A DNA stretch of 64,000 nucleotides. Origin: an uncultured Kiloniellaceae bacterium (GTDB lineage Bacteria > Pseudomonadota > Alphaproteobacteria > Kiloniellales > Kiloniellaceae). The stretch lies in assembly GCA_947500035.1 (NCBI GenBank), contig CANMQP010000011.1, positions 248,001-312,000 on the forward strand. The letters run 5' to 3'. Numbering within the stretch: position 1 is the stretch's first letter; every line of letters begins with the position of its first letter. A model generated the notes under the pieces. It saw only the letters and a list, made by a program, of their open reading frames with translations. It was not told the DNA's origin and made no database searches. The position numbers and the translations under genes are program-made. Positions 9,108 to 17,552 of the stretch are shown here, piece by piece.

Positions 9108-10196
9108 ATGCAATCGAAACTCTATAAAGACCTTAACGACCTGCCGGCAGGCTATGCAGCGCTGTTCGAAGCGACGGCACGCCAGAACTTCTATGCGAGC
9201 CGGCCCTGGTTCCAGACCCTGGTGGAAACCACGCGCGAGGCAGGTGACGGGCTGCAGCTCTACGGACTGGAAGACGCCGCCGGTGCGGCGGTCGCTTTGC
9301 TGGTTGCCCGAAACGGCGCGGGCGGCATCGCGGGCGGGCCGGCCGGTGATCCCCGGGCTCTTTCCGGTTTCAGCACCATGTATACGACGCACTATCTGCC
9401 GCTGATTCACCCGACAGCAGCGACGCCGGAGGCTGCGGCTGAGGGCTTTGCCCGTGGACTGGCGGCGGCGAAACCCGCCTGGCAGGTCATGAATTTCGAT
9501 GCGCTCGACCCGGCCGAGCCATTCTTCCCGGCCTTTGAGACGGCTTTACGCGGCGCCGGGTTCGTGGTCCAGAGCTACGCGCATTTCGGCAACTGGTATG
9601 AAAGCACCGAGGGCGACAGCCTGGAGAGCTTTATGGCGCGCAGACCATCGGCCCTTCGCAATACGGTCAAGCGCAAAGGCCGTAAGCTGGAGAAGATGGA
9701 AGATGTCACTTTCGAGATCATTACGGATCATGAAGGCCTGGACCGGGCCATGGATGCCTACGACGCGATCTACGCCAACAGCTGGAAGGAGCCGGAGCCT
9801 TTTCCGGATTTCACCCGCAGGCTGGTGAAGGAAGCGGCGTCGGCGGGTTGCCTCTGTATGGGGTCGGTTTTCCTGGGCGAACGCCCGGCGGCTTCGCAGA
9901 TCTGGATTGTGTCCGGCGGGCGCGCGACGATTTTCAAGCTGGCTTACGATGAAGAATTCAAGAAGCTCTCCGCGGGTTCGGTTCTGACCGTGAAGCTGCT
10001 TGAGCATGTCCTCAACCATAATGACATCATCGAAGTCGACTACGGACGGGGCGATGACGCCTATAAGAAGCAGTGGCTGAGCGAACGCCGCGAACGCCGC
10101 GGGATTGTGGCGTTCAACCCGCGCACTCTCAAGGGCGCAGCGGGCGCGTTGCGGCATGTGGGCGGCAGTCGGCTGAAAGCCTTGATCGGGCGCTGA
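9108..10196 (+). CDS. CelD/FemAB-like GNAT acyltransferase
   Basis: A 362-residue GNAT-fold protein of the CelD/FemAB type. It has FYASRPWFQTLVE near residues 29-41, an RRPSALRNTVKRKGRKLEK basic helix in the middle, and the late SQIWIVSGGRATIFKLAYDE and VDYGRGDDAYKKQW segments that form the conserved C-terminal half of the fold. It probably modifies a glycan or lipid-linked intermediate in the cytoplasm. It is transcribed away from the similar gene at 7708-8850, with a 257-base gap that may hold both promoters. The two proteins are clearly diverged from each other, so they probably act on different substrates. Confidence 0.8.
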   Translation: MQSKLYKDLNDLPAGYAALFEATARQNFYASRPWFQTLVETTREAGDGLQLYGLEDAAGAAVALLVARNGAGGIAGGPAGDPRALSGFSTMYTTHYLPLIHPTAATPEAAAEGFARGLAAAKPAWQVMNFDALDPAEPFFPAFETALRGAGFVVQSYAHFGNWYESTEGDSLESFMARRPSALRNTVKRKGRKLEKMEDVTFEIITDHEGLDRAMDAYDAIYANSWKEPEPFPDFTRRLVKEAASAGCLCMGSVFLGERPAASQIWIVSGGRATIFKLAYDEEFKKLSAGSVLTVKLLEHVLNHNDIIEVDYGRGDDAYKKQWLSERRERRGIVAFNPRTLKGAAGALRHVGGSRLKALIGR

Positions 10197-10300
10197 ATCT
10201 CTGCATTTCGTCCTTTCTGAAAAGCCGTTTGAGACCGGCAGGCTTTGATTTTCCTGACTTTTGTTAACCAAGACCCGCTGTGTCGCGTTTTACCACAGAG

Positions 10301-10328
10301 TTGACTCGATTATCCGAACGCGTAAATT
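10301..10328 (+). promoter_or_regulatory. Possible sigma-70 promoter for the lectin-like gene
   Basis: TTGACT at 10301-10306 and TAAATT at 10323-10328 are separated by 16 bases. They lie 38 bases before the ATG at 10366, a workable distance. The -10 hexamer is only a partial match, so this is a candidate. Confidence 0.3.
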
Positions 10329-10365
10329 GTACTGTCTGAGCAGATACAAATTAGGCTGTGAAACC

Positions 10366-10941
10366 ATGCGAAAATTAGTGCTGGCTTTGGTGCTGTTGGT
10401 CGGTGGCGCAACGACAACCGTCGCGGCGCCTCTGTTGGACACGCCGGTCTATTACGAGCCGAGCGACAGCTATTTCGAGCTTGTGAGCCTGAAAAACCAG
10501 TATCCCGGACGATATGTCCGTGACGAAACCGATTGGCTTGCCATGAAGGATCTCGCTGCGAAGCGAACCTATAAGGGACGGCGCGGCCGGCTTGCCATCG
10601 TGCGCGACAGGGCAACCAATTCTTTTCTGCGGGACACCTTCAAGCCGGATAAATCGGCATGGTTCGGTTTGCAGTATCTCTGCAAATACAACCGTCTGAT
10701 CTGGGCAAATGGGCGGCTGCATGAAAAGGATGGCTTCCAGAACTGGGGCCGGTCCTGGAATGTTCAGGGTAAAAACCCGTCAAACCCCAATCGGAGCCAG
10801 GGTTGCGGCAACCATAACTATTTCTATGCCGTTCACTACTGGGCGTCCAAGCACGGTTTTACCTGGAACGCGAATGCCCGGAACGTGCACTGGAAACTTG
10901 CTTTCGTCGAATACCCGGCGCCCGGAAAATACTGGAAGTAG
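10366..10941 (+). CDS. Secreted C-type-lectin-like domain protein
   Basis: A 191-residue protein with a clear Sec signal peptide (MRKLVLALVLLVGG, cleavage near VAA at about residue 20). The mature part follows the C-type lectin-fold order. First comes a GRLAIVRDRATNSFLRD helix region (about residues 69-85), then AWFGLQY (the WIGL-like core), then LIWANGRL, FQNWG, and a late HWKLAFVEY strand. Pairs of cysteines are present near CKY and QGCGN. It would act in the periplasm or outside the cell, possibly binding the polymer made by this locus; that binding is inferred. No EPN or QPD calcium/sugar motif is obvious, so a non-carbohydrate ligand is possible. The start at ATG 10366 fits the signal peptide. 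Confidence 0.68.
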   Translation: MRKLVLALVLLVGGATTTVAAPLLDTPVYYEPSDSYFELVSLKNQYPGRYVRDETDWLAMKDLAAKRTYKGRRGRLAIVRDRATNSFLRDTFKPDKSAWFGLQYLCKYNRLIWANGRLHEKDGFQNWGRSWNVQGKNPSNPNRSQGCGNHNYFYAVHYWASKHGFTWNANARNVHWKLAFVEYPAPGKYWK

Positions 10942-11020
10942 GGTTATCGCCGCTTGTAACGGCTGACCGCAGGTTCTGAATGGCGTAGCTATTCGGAGAC
11001 CTTTGTCTTCAAAGACGACA

Positions 11021-13513
11021 CTACTTCACCTCAGGAAGCGCCGGATAGGGATCAAGCCCGGCGTCCTCCCGGTTTTTGTACCAATGGTTCTCGCTCGTCG
11101 GCTTGCGGCCGCCGATCAACGTGTTTTCGGAGATCTTCGGGGGCGGTACGTCTCGGCTATGGACAAAGTTCCGTTGTCTCTGCGCGGGCTCGATGATCAC
11201 CGTGTTGCCTTCGATCAGGCTGGAATTGACGTCATACCCGGTCACTCTTGGGTAAGTGAGTTCCAAACCAATACCGATAATGTCCGGATTGCTGCTGTTG
11301 ACGCCTTCCTGAAGGACATTGTTCCGGATGACCACGGTTCCGCCGTTCGGAATATCGATCAGACGGCTGTCTTTTCCCTCCAGTGAGGCGATCACATTGT
11401 TTTCGATGGTTGTGCGTGCCGCGCGGCTCTTGATCGCATGGCCTTCGTCTTTGGGAGACAGGAACACGCTATCCCGGACGGTCAGCTCCGCCGCCTTGCC
11501 GATGTATATGCCGTGCGCCCGTCCGCACTTGATGCCGCAAGCGCCGCCCAGGTGCTCGAACTTGCTGTTCTCAATCAGGATGCTGCCACCGCCCTTCGAC
11601 CTCGTCAGCAAGCCCTGCTGACTGTTATGGAAGTAGACGTTTCGGAGTGTCAGGTTGTTGCCTTCCAGCCGCACGCAGGCTCCGTTCCCATCGCTCACCC
11701 TGATGCCGGAACACTCGATCCCTTCGATGGTCGTATTATTGCCTTTGATGACGAGATTGGCCTTGCCCTCGGCTGTGGTCTCCAAAAGCCGTGTGTTCTT
11801 GGACCCCCGCACGGTCACGTTGTTGGCGCGTAGAACAGCGGACTCATAAAAAGTGGCCCCGCCGATTGTTATGACGGCGCCGTCCTGGGCCGCATTGAAG
11901 GCCGCGCCAAGCCGGGGAAACTTCTGGCAATCATCGCCATTGCAGAGTGATACGAAGCGATTGGGATCGACGGGCGGCTTCTCCTTGGGCAGCCGGTAGA
12001 GCCAGATTCCATTGTTGGGATGGCCATACCCCGCGAAGACGTCGAGCGCTTCAATGTAGATGAACTTTGAATAGGGACGGCTCCGGCTCGGGGCTTCGCC
12101 GCCACGGTTCTCATAGAGAACCCATTCCTTGGTCTCGGGATCGAGCGTGAAGATCCTCCGGTCCCCGGACCAGTAGACGATGTTTTTATCCCGGGAATTG
12201 TACGCCGGTCCGGCGGTCTGATTGAAGGCCGGGCGTTTGACCCGGTTCTCAAGATTGCCGAGTCTGGTGCCGTTCCCAAGCCTTGCCGATCGCACGCCTG
12301 TCCGGTCGCTCAGGATAAACAGCCGGCGATCGGGGTCGACGATCCCGGTTCCGTCGGTGCCGGTGCTGTTTACGTTCCCCATGGAGGCGTATTCCTTGCT
12401 CTCGACATCGAAAACCGACATGCGGCCGCGCGAGACAAGAATGATGTTTCCGGTTGCCGGGTCGAGCTCAGCGGACCGGTAGCCACCAATCCGTTTGCTG
12501 TTGGCGGGGTTGTGCCCGGTCCAGGATTTGGTTTTCGGGTCGAACTCCCAGATCGGCGCGCCCGACCAGCCGTTCCCGCCGGCACAATAGGCCACCTGGG
12601 TCCAGACGAAGATAGTCTCCGTTTTGGGGCTGTAGACGATGCTGTCATAGGTGTGTCCCGGCACGGGGGCATCGAACTTCCCGTCGCCATCGAGATCCGG
12701 GACGCGCGGACAAGGATGTTCCTGGCTCTTTTTCGCATCCCATCTGTTGGTCTTTGGGTTCAGATAAACAAAGGGACTGGGATCGGTCAGGCGTTCCCAG
12801 GTCAGTTCGGCGAAGTCGAAAGCGTAGACTTCGTTGCCGCTGTAATCCCTGTGCCCGCCTCCGTGGAAATACCAGAAACGTCCGTCAAAAGTAGCGCCGT
12901 TCCAGCTTTTCACAACCGAACCCGGGCCGCTGACACCGCCGTTTTCGGGGGCCATGCTCCGGGTGGCTAAGACCTGGCTAATCGCTGAGTTGGGGAGCTC
13001 GTACCATTGCCCGGGCTTCAGGTCGTCTACGATCTGCGCGAGCTTGGGCATTTCCGCCTGTGCGACGGCAAAGCGCATCGGGTCGAGATTTTGATCGGCC
13101 GCTTTTGTGCCTGCGGGTTTTGGGGTCGCGGGTTTCTTTTCCGCGGCCTTCTTCTCCTCAACCTTCCTTTCCACTGTCTCGGCTTGGGTCGCTTTCGCGG
13201 GTTTCGCGGGTGTGCCGGCAGCTAAGTCCTTGCCGGTTTCGCCTTCAGGAGTCTTCTCGCCGGGCGCTTCTTGAGCTGCGCCGCGCGGCTGTGGTTTGGA
13301 AGGAGTGGAGGGTTGTATGGTTGTTCCAGGAACCGCCTGTCCATCTTCACCGCGTTGAATTGTCTCGCTTTTCCAACTGGGAGCCGGCGGAAGCTGTGCA
13401 ATCAGGCTGCCTTTGTCCTGAGCGCTGATGTCGCCGGGACCAACTCCTAAGATGAAGCCGGTAACCAGTGCGCCGGACACGATCCTGGAGGCATGAAGCC
13501 CAATTCCTCTCAT
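11021..13513 (-). CDS. Secreted protein: Kelch-like N-domain plus right-handed beta-helix
   Basis: An 830-residue exported protein. After a signal peptide (residues 1 to about 31) comes a low-complexity Pro/Ala/Lys/Glu linker (about 32-140). Next is a repeat domain with Kelch/galactose-oxidase-like strands such as GRFWYFHGGGHRDYSGNEVYAFD and DSIVYSPKTETIFVW (about 160-490). Last is a pectate-lyase-like right-handed parallel beta-helix (about 500-800) with NNVTVRG, NTTIEGIECSG, NNLTLRNVYFHNSQQG and TTIENNVIAS rungs. Such proteins bind, cleave or epimerise surface glycans outside the cell. The start at ATG 13513 has AAGGAG nine bases upstream. The beta-helix part is a paralogue of the protein at 60472-61938. 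No PEP-CTERM tail is present. Confidence 0.82.
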   Translation of the reverse strand: MRGIGLHASRIVSGALVTGFILGVGPGDISAQDKGSLIAQLPPAPSWKSETIQRGEDGQAVPGTTIQPSTPSKPQPRGAAQEAPGEKTPEGETGKDLAAGTPAKPAKATQAETVERKVEEKKAAEKKPATPKPAGTKAADQNLDPMRFAVAQAEMPKLAQIVDDLKPGQWYELPNSAISQVLATRSMAPENGGVSGPGSVVKSWNGATFDGRFWYFHGGGHRDYSGNEVYAFDFAELTWERLTDPSPFVYLNPKTNRWDAKKSQEHPCPRVPDLDGDGKFDAPVPGHTYDSIVYSPKTETIFVWTQVAYCAGGNGWSGAPIWEFDPKTKSWTGHNPANSKRIGGYRSAELDPATGNIILVSRGRMSVFDVESKEYASMGNVNSTGTDGTGIVDPDRRLFILSDRTGVRSARLGNGTRLGNLENRVKRPAFNQTAGPAYNSRDKNIVYWSGDRRIFTLDPETKEWVLYENRGGEAPSRSRPYSKFIYIEALDVFAGYGHPNNGIWLYRLPKEKPPVDPNRFVSLCNGDDCQKFPRLGAAFNAAQDGAVITIGGATFYESAVLRANNVTVRGSKNTRLLETTAEGKANLVIKGNNTTIEGIECSGIRVSDGNGACVRLEGNNLTLRNVYFHNSQQGLLTRSKGGGSILIENSKFEHLGGACGIKCGRAHGIYIGKAAELTVRDSVFLSPKDEGHAIKSRAARTTIENNVIASLEGKDSRLIDIPNGGTVVIRNNVLQEGVNSSNPDIIGIGLELTYPRVTGYDVNSSLIEGNTVIIEPAQRQRNFVHSRDVPPPKISENTLIGGRKPTSENHWYKNREDAGLDPYPALPEVK

Positions 13514-13805
13514 CCAGCGCTTCTCCTTGTCTCTTGACCGGTTCTCTTGGCCGGGGGGGCTGCCCCAATCCGGCCAAAGAGTGTTTACGCCGATGGTATG
13601 GCGCTCCAGGCCAGTCTTTGGCCAAGAAGCTGTCATAGAAGCGCAAATGATTCCAGATGTTAACCGGAAGCTCCTATATTGTGGCGGCGAGAGGCGGCTG
13701 CAAGTTTGCGGGATATTGAATTTGTCGTTACATCTCTGGCATCGGCGGAGCGGGGAAACCCGGATCGCCTGCGAATTGCCGGAAAAGTGGAGAGATGGCT
13801 GGCGT

Positions 13806-14858
13806 ATGCTTGACCAAGCGAAACACCGAAGGATCGACCTTCCCGAGGACTCGGCACCGCTGCTCACGGTGATCATCGACACCGAGGAAGAGTTCGACTG
13901 GGATAAGCCTTTTTCACGGGAAAATGTGGCTGTGGAGAGCATTGCAGCCCAACACGCGGCCCAGGATATCTTTGCCCGCTACGGCATCGTGCCGACCTAT
14001 GTAATCGATTATCCGGTGGCCTCGACGGAGTCGTCTGTGGCGGTGTTAAAGCCCCTGATGGAGTCAGGGGCCTGCGAAATCGGCGCTCATCTTCACCCCT
14101 GGGTCAGCCCGCCTTATGACGAAGAGGTCTGTACACTCCATTCCTATCCGGGAAACCTGGCGCGGGAGTTGGAACGCGACAAACTCGCTGAGCTGACCGC
14201 GACGATCGAACGGAACTTTGGTCGGCGTCCGACGGTCTATAAGGCCGGGCGTTATGGCGTCGGCCCCAATACCACCTCCATTCTGGCCGAACTGGGCTAC
14301 AAGGTCGACGTCAGTGTGGTGCCCTACACGGCCTTTACCGACGATGGCGGCCCCGACTTCCGGAGCTTTGCCTTTCAACCCTACTGGTTCGGTGAAGAAG
14401 ACGCAGCCCTGCTCGAACTCCCGCTGAGCGTCGGGTTTTACGGCGCTTTGTCCCCGGTCGGGCGGCAACTCTTTCCTCTGATTTCAGGATCCCTTGGTCT
14501 CTCTGTCCGTCTGCCGGGGATCCTCTCGCGCAGCCGGATGCTGGAGCGGATCCGCCTGTCTCCCGAGGGTGCTGACCATGCGGAACATCGGCGTTTGACC
14601 AAAAGTCTGCTGGCGCAGGGCTGCAGGCTTTTCTCCTTTACCTATCACAGCCCGTCCCTCGCCGTCGGCCACACACCTTATGTGCGCAATCAGGCAGAGC
14701 TCAGCGCTTTCCTGGACAGCTTGGACCGCTACTTCGACTTCTTCATGAATGAATTAAGCGGGCAGGCAACGACCCCGGCCCGTTTCCATGCCAAATTGAT
14801 GGAAGCTTCTGAACAAGCAGATCACGCCCAAAACGGGATCGCCGCGGCGGCCGTCTAA
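13806..14858 (+). CDS. Polysaccharide deacetylase family protein (NodB-like)
   Basis: A 350-residue NodB-type carbohydrate esterase homologue. It has the DTEEEFDWD acidic motif near residue 25, a GAHLHPW metal-ligand histidine segment, and a late FTYHSPSLAVGHTPY segment that supplies the second conserved histidine region. It probably removes acetyl groups from N-acetylated sugars of the exported polymer. No signal peptide is apparent, so it may act in the cytoplasm or be exported another way. The ATG at 13806 is the only in-frame ATG at the domain edge; a GGAGAG lies 11 bases upstream. It is distinct from the XrtA-type deacetylase at 31527. It converges on wecB with a 45-base gap. Confidence 0.82.
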   Translation: MLDQAKHRRIDLPEDSAPLLTVIIDTEEEFDWDKPFSRENVAVESIAAQHAAQDIFARYGIVPTYVIDYPVASTESSVAVLKPLMESGACEIGAHLHPWVSPPYDEEVCTLHSYPGNLARELERDKLAELTATIERNFGRRPTVYKAGRYGVGPNTTSILAELGYKVDVSVVPYTAFTDDGGPDFRSFAFQPYWFGEEDAALLELPLSVGFYGALSPVGRQLFPLISGSLGLSVRLPGILSRSRMLERIRLSPEGADHAEHRRLTKSLLAQGCRLFSFTYHSPSLAVGHTPYVRNQAELSAFLDSLDRYFDFFMNELSGQATTPARFHAKLMEASEQADHAQNGIAAAAV

Positions 14859-14903
14859 GCCGCGTATGTTCGGAGCCCGGCTAAATCCCAGTAAGGCTTT
14901 GCG

Positions 14904-16007
14904 TTAAACGCGGGCTTTCAGGCTGGCGACCACACGCGAAGCGGTTTTGCCATCCCACATGTCGATCTTCTCGGCTTTTGGCCAGTCGCCGCTCAGGACC
15001 TGGTCGACGGCGGCTTCGACGTCCGCGGGTACCGTGAGCCGGTTTGTGCCGTCTGTGACAGTGATCGGCCGCTCGGTATTGTCCCGAACCGTAATGCAGG
15101 GAATGTCGAGGTAGGTGGTTTCCTCCTGGATCCCGCCAGAGTCCGTGATCACCAACTTGGCTTCGCGCACCAGGCCCATGAACTCGACATATCCCATGGG
15201 ATCGACCACGTGAACGCCGTTAGCACCAGCGAGTGTGTCCATTAAATTGAAATCATTCAATTTTTGACGTGTCCTGGGATGGGCGGCGAAGACAAGGTCA
15301 CAGCGTTGCGCGGCACTTACGATACGCTCGACAAGGGTTTTCAGTTTTTCGGCATCGTCGACGTTCGAGGGACGATGCAGGGTCACGACACCGTAGCTGC
15401 CCGGCTCCAATCCCAGCTTTTCATAGGTTGCGGCCGCCGCAATCTTCTCGTGAAGCATTTCATAGGCGTCGAGCATGATATTGCCGACCCGGTCGATCCG
15501 GGAGTCCGCGACACCGACGGCCTTAAGGTGTTCGTCTCCGTCGGGTGAGGGGGTCCAAAGCAGGTCCGCAATCGAATCCGTGACGATGCGATTGATTTCC
15601 TCCGGCATGGTCAGATCGCCGCTGCGCAAGCCCGCTTCGAGGTGGGCGACCGGGATGCAGAGTTTGGCTGCGACCAGGGCGCAGGCGAGCGTCGAATTGA
15701 TGTCACCGACCACCACCACCCAGTCGGGCCGGCTCTCGAAGCAGATCTTTTCATAGGCCATCATGACGCGCCCGGTCTGTTCGGCATGGGTCCCGCTGCC
15801 GACCTCAAGATGATGGTCCGGCTCTGGTAACTGCAGATCCTGGAAGAAGGCATCGGACATGTTGACGTCGTAGTGTTGCCCGGTGTGCACAAGAACAGGA
15901 CGGCACCAGGTCTCGCCTTTCAGGGCGTGAAACAAGGGAGCGACCTTCATGAAGTTCGGCCGTGCGCCTGCGATAATATGGATCTGCGTCGGTGTTTGGT
16001 CAGACAT
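14904..16007 (-). CDS. wecB: UDP-N-acetylglucosamine 2-epimerase (non-hydrolysing)
   Basis: A 367-residue GT-B-fold epimerase. It converts UDP-GlcNAc to UDP-ManNAc in the cytoplasm, giving the precursor for ManNAc/ManNAcA residues in surface glycans. Family landmarks are GARPNFMKVAPL at the N-terminus, HTGQHYD, a GDINSTLAC strand, HLEAGLRSGD, ITLHRPSN-like VTLHRPSNVDD, and the DSGGIQEE sugar-nucleotide loop. Length matches the family. It lies 15 bases downstream of a glycosyltransferase gene on the same strand, suggesting co-transcription. No UDP-ManNAc dehydrogenase is in this window. Confidence 0.93.
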   Translation of the reverse strand: MSDQTPTQIHIIAGARPNFMKVAPLFHALKGETWCRPVLVHTGQHYDVNMSDAFFQDLQLPEPDHHLEVGSGTHAEQTGRVMMAYEKICFESRPDWVVVVGDINSTLACALVAAKLCIPVAHLEAGLRSGDLTMPEEINRIVTDSIADLLWTPSPDGDEHLKAVGVADSRIDRVGNIMLDAYEMLHEKIAAAATYEKLGLEPGSYGVVTLHRPSNVDDAEKLKTLVERIVSAAQRCDLVFAAHPRTRQKLNDFNLMDTLAGANGVHVVDPMGYVEFMGLVREAKLVITDSGGIQEETTYLDIPCITVRDNTERPITVTDGTNRLTVPADVEAAVDQVLSGDWPKAEKIDMWDGKTASRVVASLKARV

Positions 16008-16022
16008 CAGCGGGACTCATCC

Positions 16023-17393
16023 TTATGCGCCGCGTGCGGGGATGATCTCCCCAAGGAATCGATTTAGATTGCTGTATTGATCGTCGCGTGTCAGCCCGCT
16101 GCGCGAGGCCTCGGGTTGAGGCGGAATGCCGCCTGTGCGTTTCATATCGAGCCAGACCTCTAGTTGCTTCGCAATCGTTTCCGGGTTGGCGCCGTAGAAG
16201 CCGGCCTCTCTTTCGCGCAGAAAAGCGGCCGGGACACCGTTCTCGAGACCGAGCAGCAGGATCGGTCGCCGGGCGCCCATGTACTCGAAGAGCTTGCCGG
16301 GAACGTTGCCCTGCTCGCGCGGATCATTCCATTGCATGAGCAGCAGTATATCGGCGTTTTGTTGCAGTTCGACCGCTTCGCGGTGCGTCACGGGCGGGTT
16401 GACCTTGACCAGGGCTTCGACACTGTAGCGGTTCGCAATTGGCCAGACGTGATCCGGATTTGTGCCGTAGAAGTCAATCCGGATGCGCTCAGGTCCCAGG
16501 TTCAGGCTCTGCATGGCGGCGAAGAGCGGTGCCGGGTCACGCTTGCCCGGGTAGATGCCACCGGTATAGACGATGCGCAGCGCCACGTCGCCTGTCGATC
16601 CCATACTTGCCGCGCCTTCCAGCGCTTCGGGATCGTATCCGTTGTATACGACGGTTACCGGCTTACCGTACTTGGCGCGGTAATCCTCGGCCCAGGGCTC
16701 GGAGACCGTGACCAGGGCGGAAGAACGTTCGATAACTCTCCGCTCGAGGGCGCCATCGATGCGCAGCCGCCAGCCGGGCGGAGGGTCGTAGGGGTCATCG
16801 ACCCAGCGGTCGCGCAACTCGGTGATCAGGGGAATATCAAACTGTTTGCTCAGGCGGTAGCCGATCAAGAGCCCTGTGAAGGGCGGGCCGGTCGCGTAGA
16901 TGACGTCAGGCTTCCATTGATCCAGAAGCACCCGGCCTTTGGCCATGGCGTGCGGCATCCAGCCGATACGCGCGTCCGGCAAATTGACTGCGTTGCTGTA
17001 GAACGCGCCAAGGGACGAGCGCAGGCGTTTCAGCGCGCCCGGCCTCTCCGGTCGGTCGGTGGATGTGCCGGCGCCGGATGCGCTTGTCTGATGGCTGGGG
17101 GCTGGCGTGGACTCATTGTCCGATGCCTTTTTATCAGAGAGAAAAGGGCGCAGCACCGATTTGGCGGCTTCGGTCAGCCGATCCGGGAAGGCGTTCACGT
17201 CCGACCAGCGGGAGTAAACCACCTGTTCTTCGGGGATTTCGAGCGGGAGGGTCTTGGGGAAAGGTAAGTCTTCCGCCGCCAGAACCTTAAGATCATGACC
17301 TTGCTGCGATAGAAAGCGCGCCATGCGTCCCATGCGAACGGCGCCGATGGTATTGGCCGGCGGAAAGAACCAGGACACCATGAGTATTTTCAC
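16023..17393 (-). CDS. Glycosyltransferase family 4 (WbuB-like)
   Basis: A 456-residue GT-B glycosyltransferase. The N-terminal MVSWFFPPANTIGAVRM acceptor-side motif resembles WbuB-like fucosamine transferases, and the C-terminal half carries the IVYTGGIYPGKRDP donor-side strand and an LFEYMGARRPILLLG segment with the conserved Glu. A low-complexity Ser/Ala/Pro loop (about residues 90-120) interrupts the N-domain. The start is a GTG at 17393, supported by GGAG six bases upstream. It precedes wecB by 15 bases on the same strand, so it may use a ManNAc-derived donor, which is an inference. It acts at the cytoplasmic face of the inner membrane. Confidence 0.88.
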   Translation of the reverse strand: MKILMVSWFFPPANTIGAVRMGRMARFLSQQGHDLKVLAAEDLPFPKTLPLEIPEEQVVYSRWSDVNAFPDRLTEAAKSVLRPFLSDKKASDNESTPAPSHQTSASGAGTSTDRPERPGALKRLRSSLGAFYSNAVNLPDARIGWMPHAMAKGRVLLDQWKPDVIYATGPPFTGLLIGYRLSKQFDIPLITELRDRWVDDPYDPPPGWRLRIDGALERRVIERSSALVTVSEPWAEDYRAKYGKPVTVVYNGYDPEALEGAASMGSTGDVALRIVYTGGIYPGKRDPAPLFAAMQSLNLGPERIRIDFYGTNPDHVWPIANRYSVEALVKVNPPVTHREAVELQQNADILLLMQWNDPREQGNVPGKLFEYMGARRPILLLGLENGVPAAFLREREAGFYGANPETIAKQLEVWLDMKRTGGIPPQPEASRSGLTRDDQYSNLNRFLGEIIPARGA

Positions 17394-17552
17394 CGGGCAC
17401 TCCAGTCATGAGGTGTTCGCGGATCTGTGGGGTCGGACTCGTATCGGGCCTTCACGCTCTCTTGCTTTCTTCCGGTTCATTTGTCCCTTTGAGCCCAAGC
17501 GGCTCGCTGGCTCGCAATGAGCCAGTGTTCGGCCAAGGGCCGTCCGGAGTTT

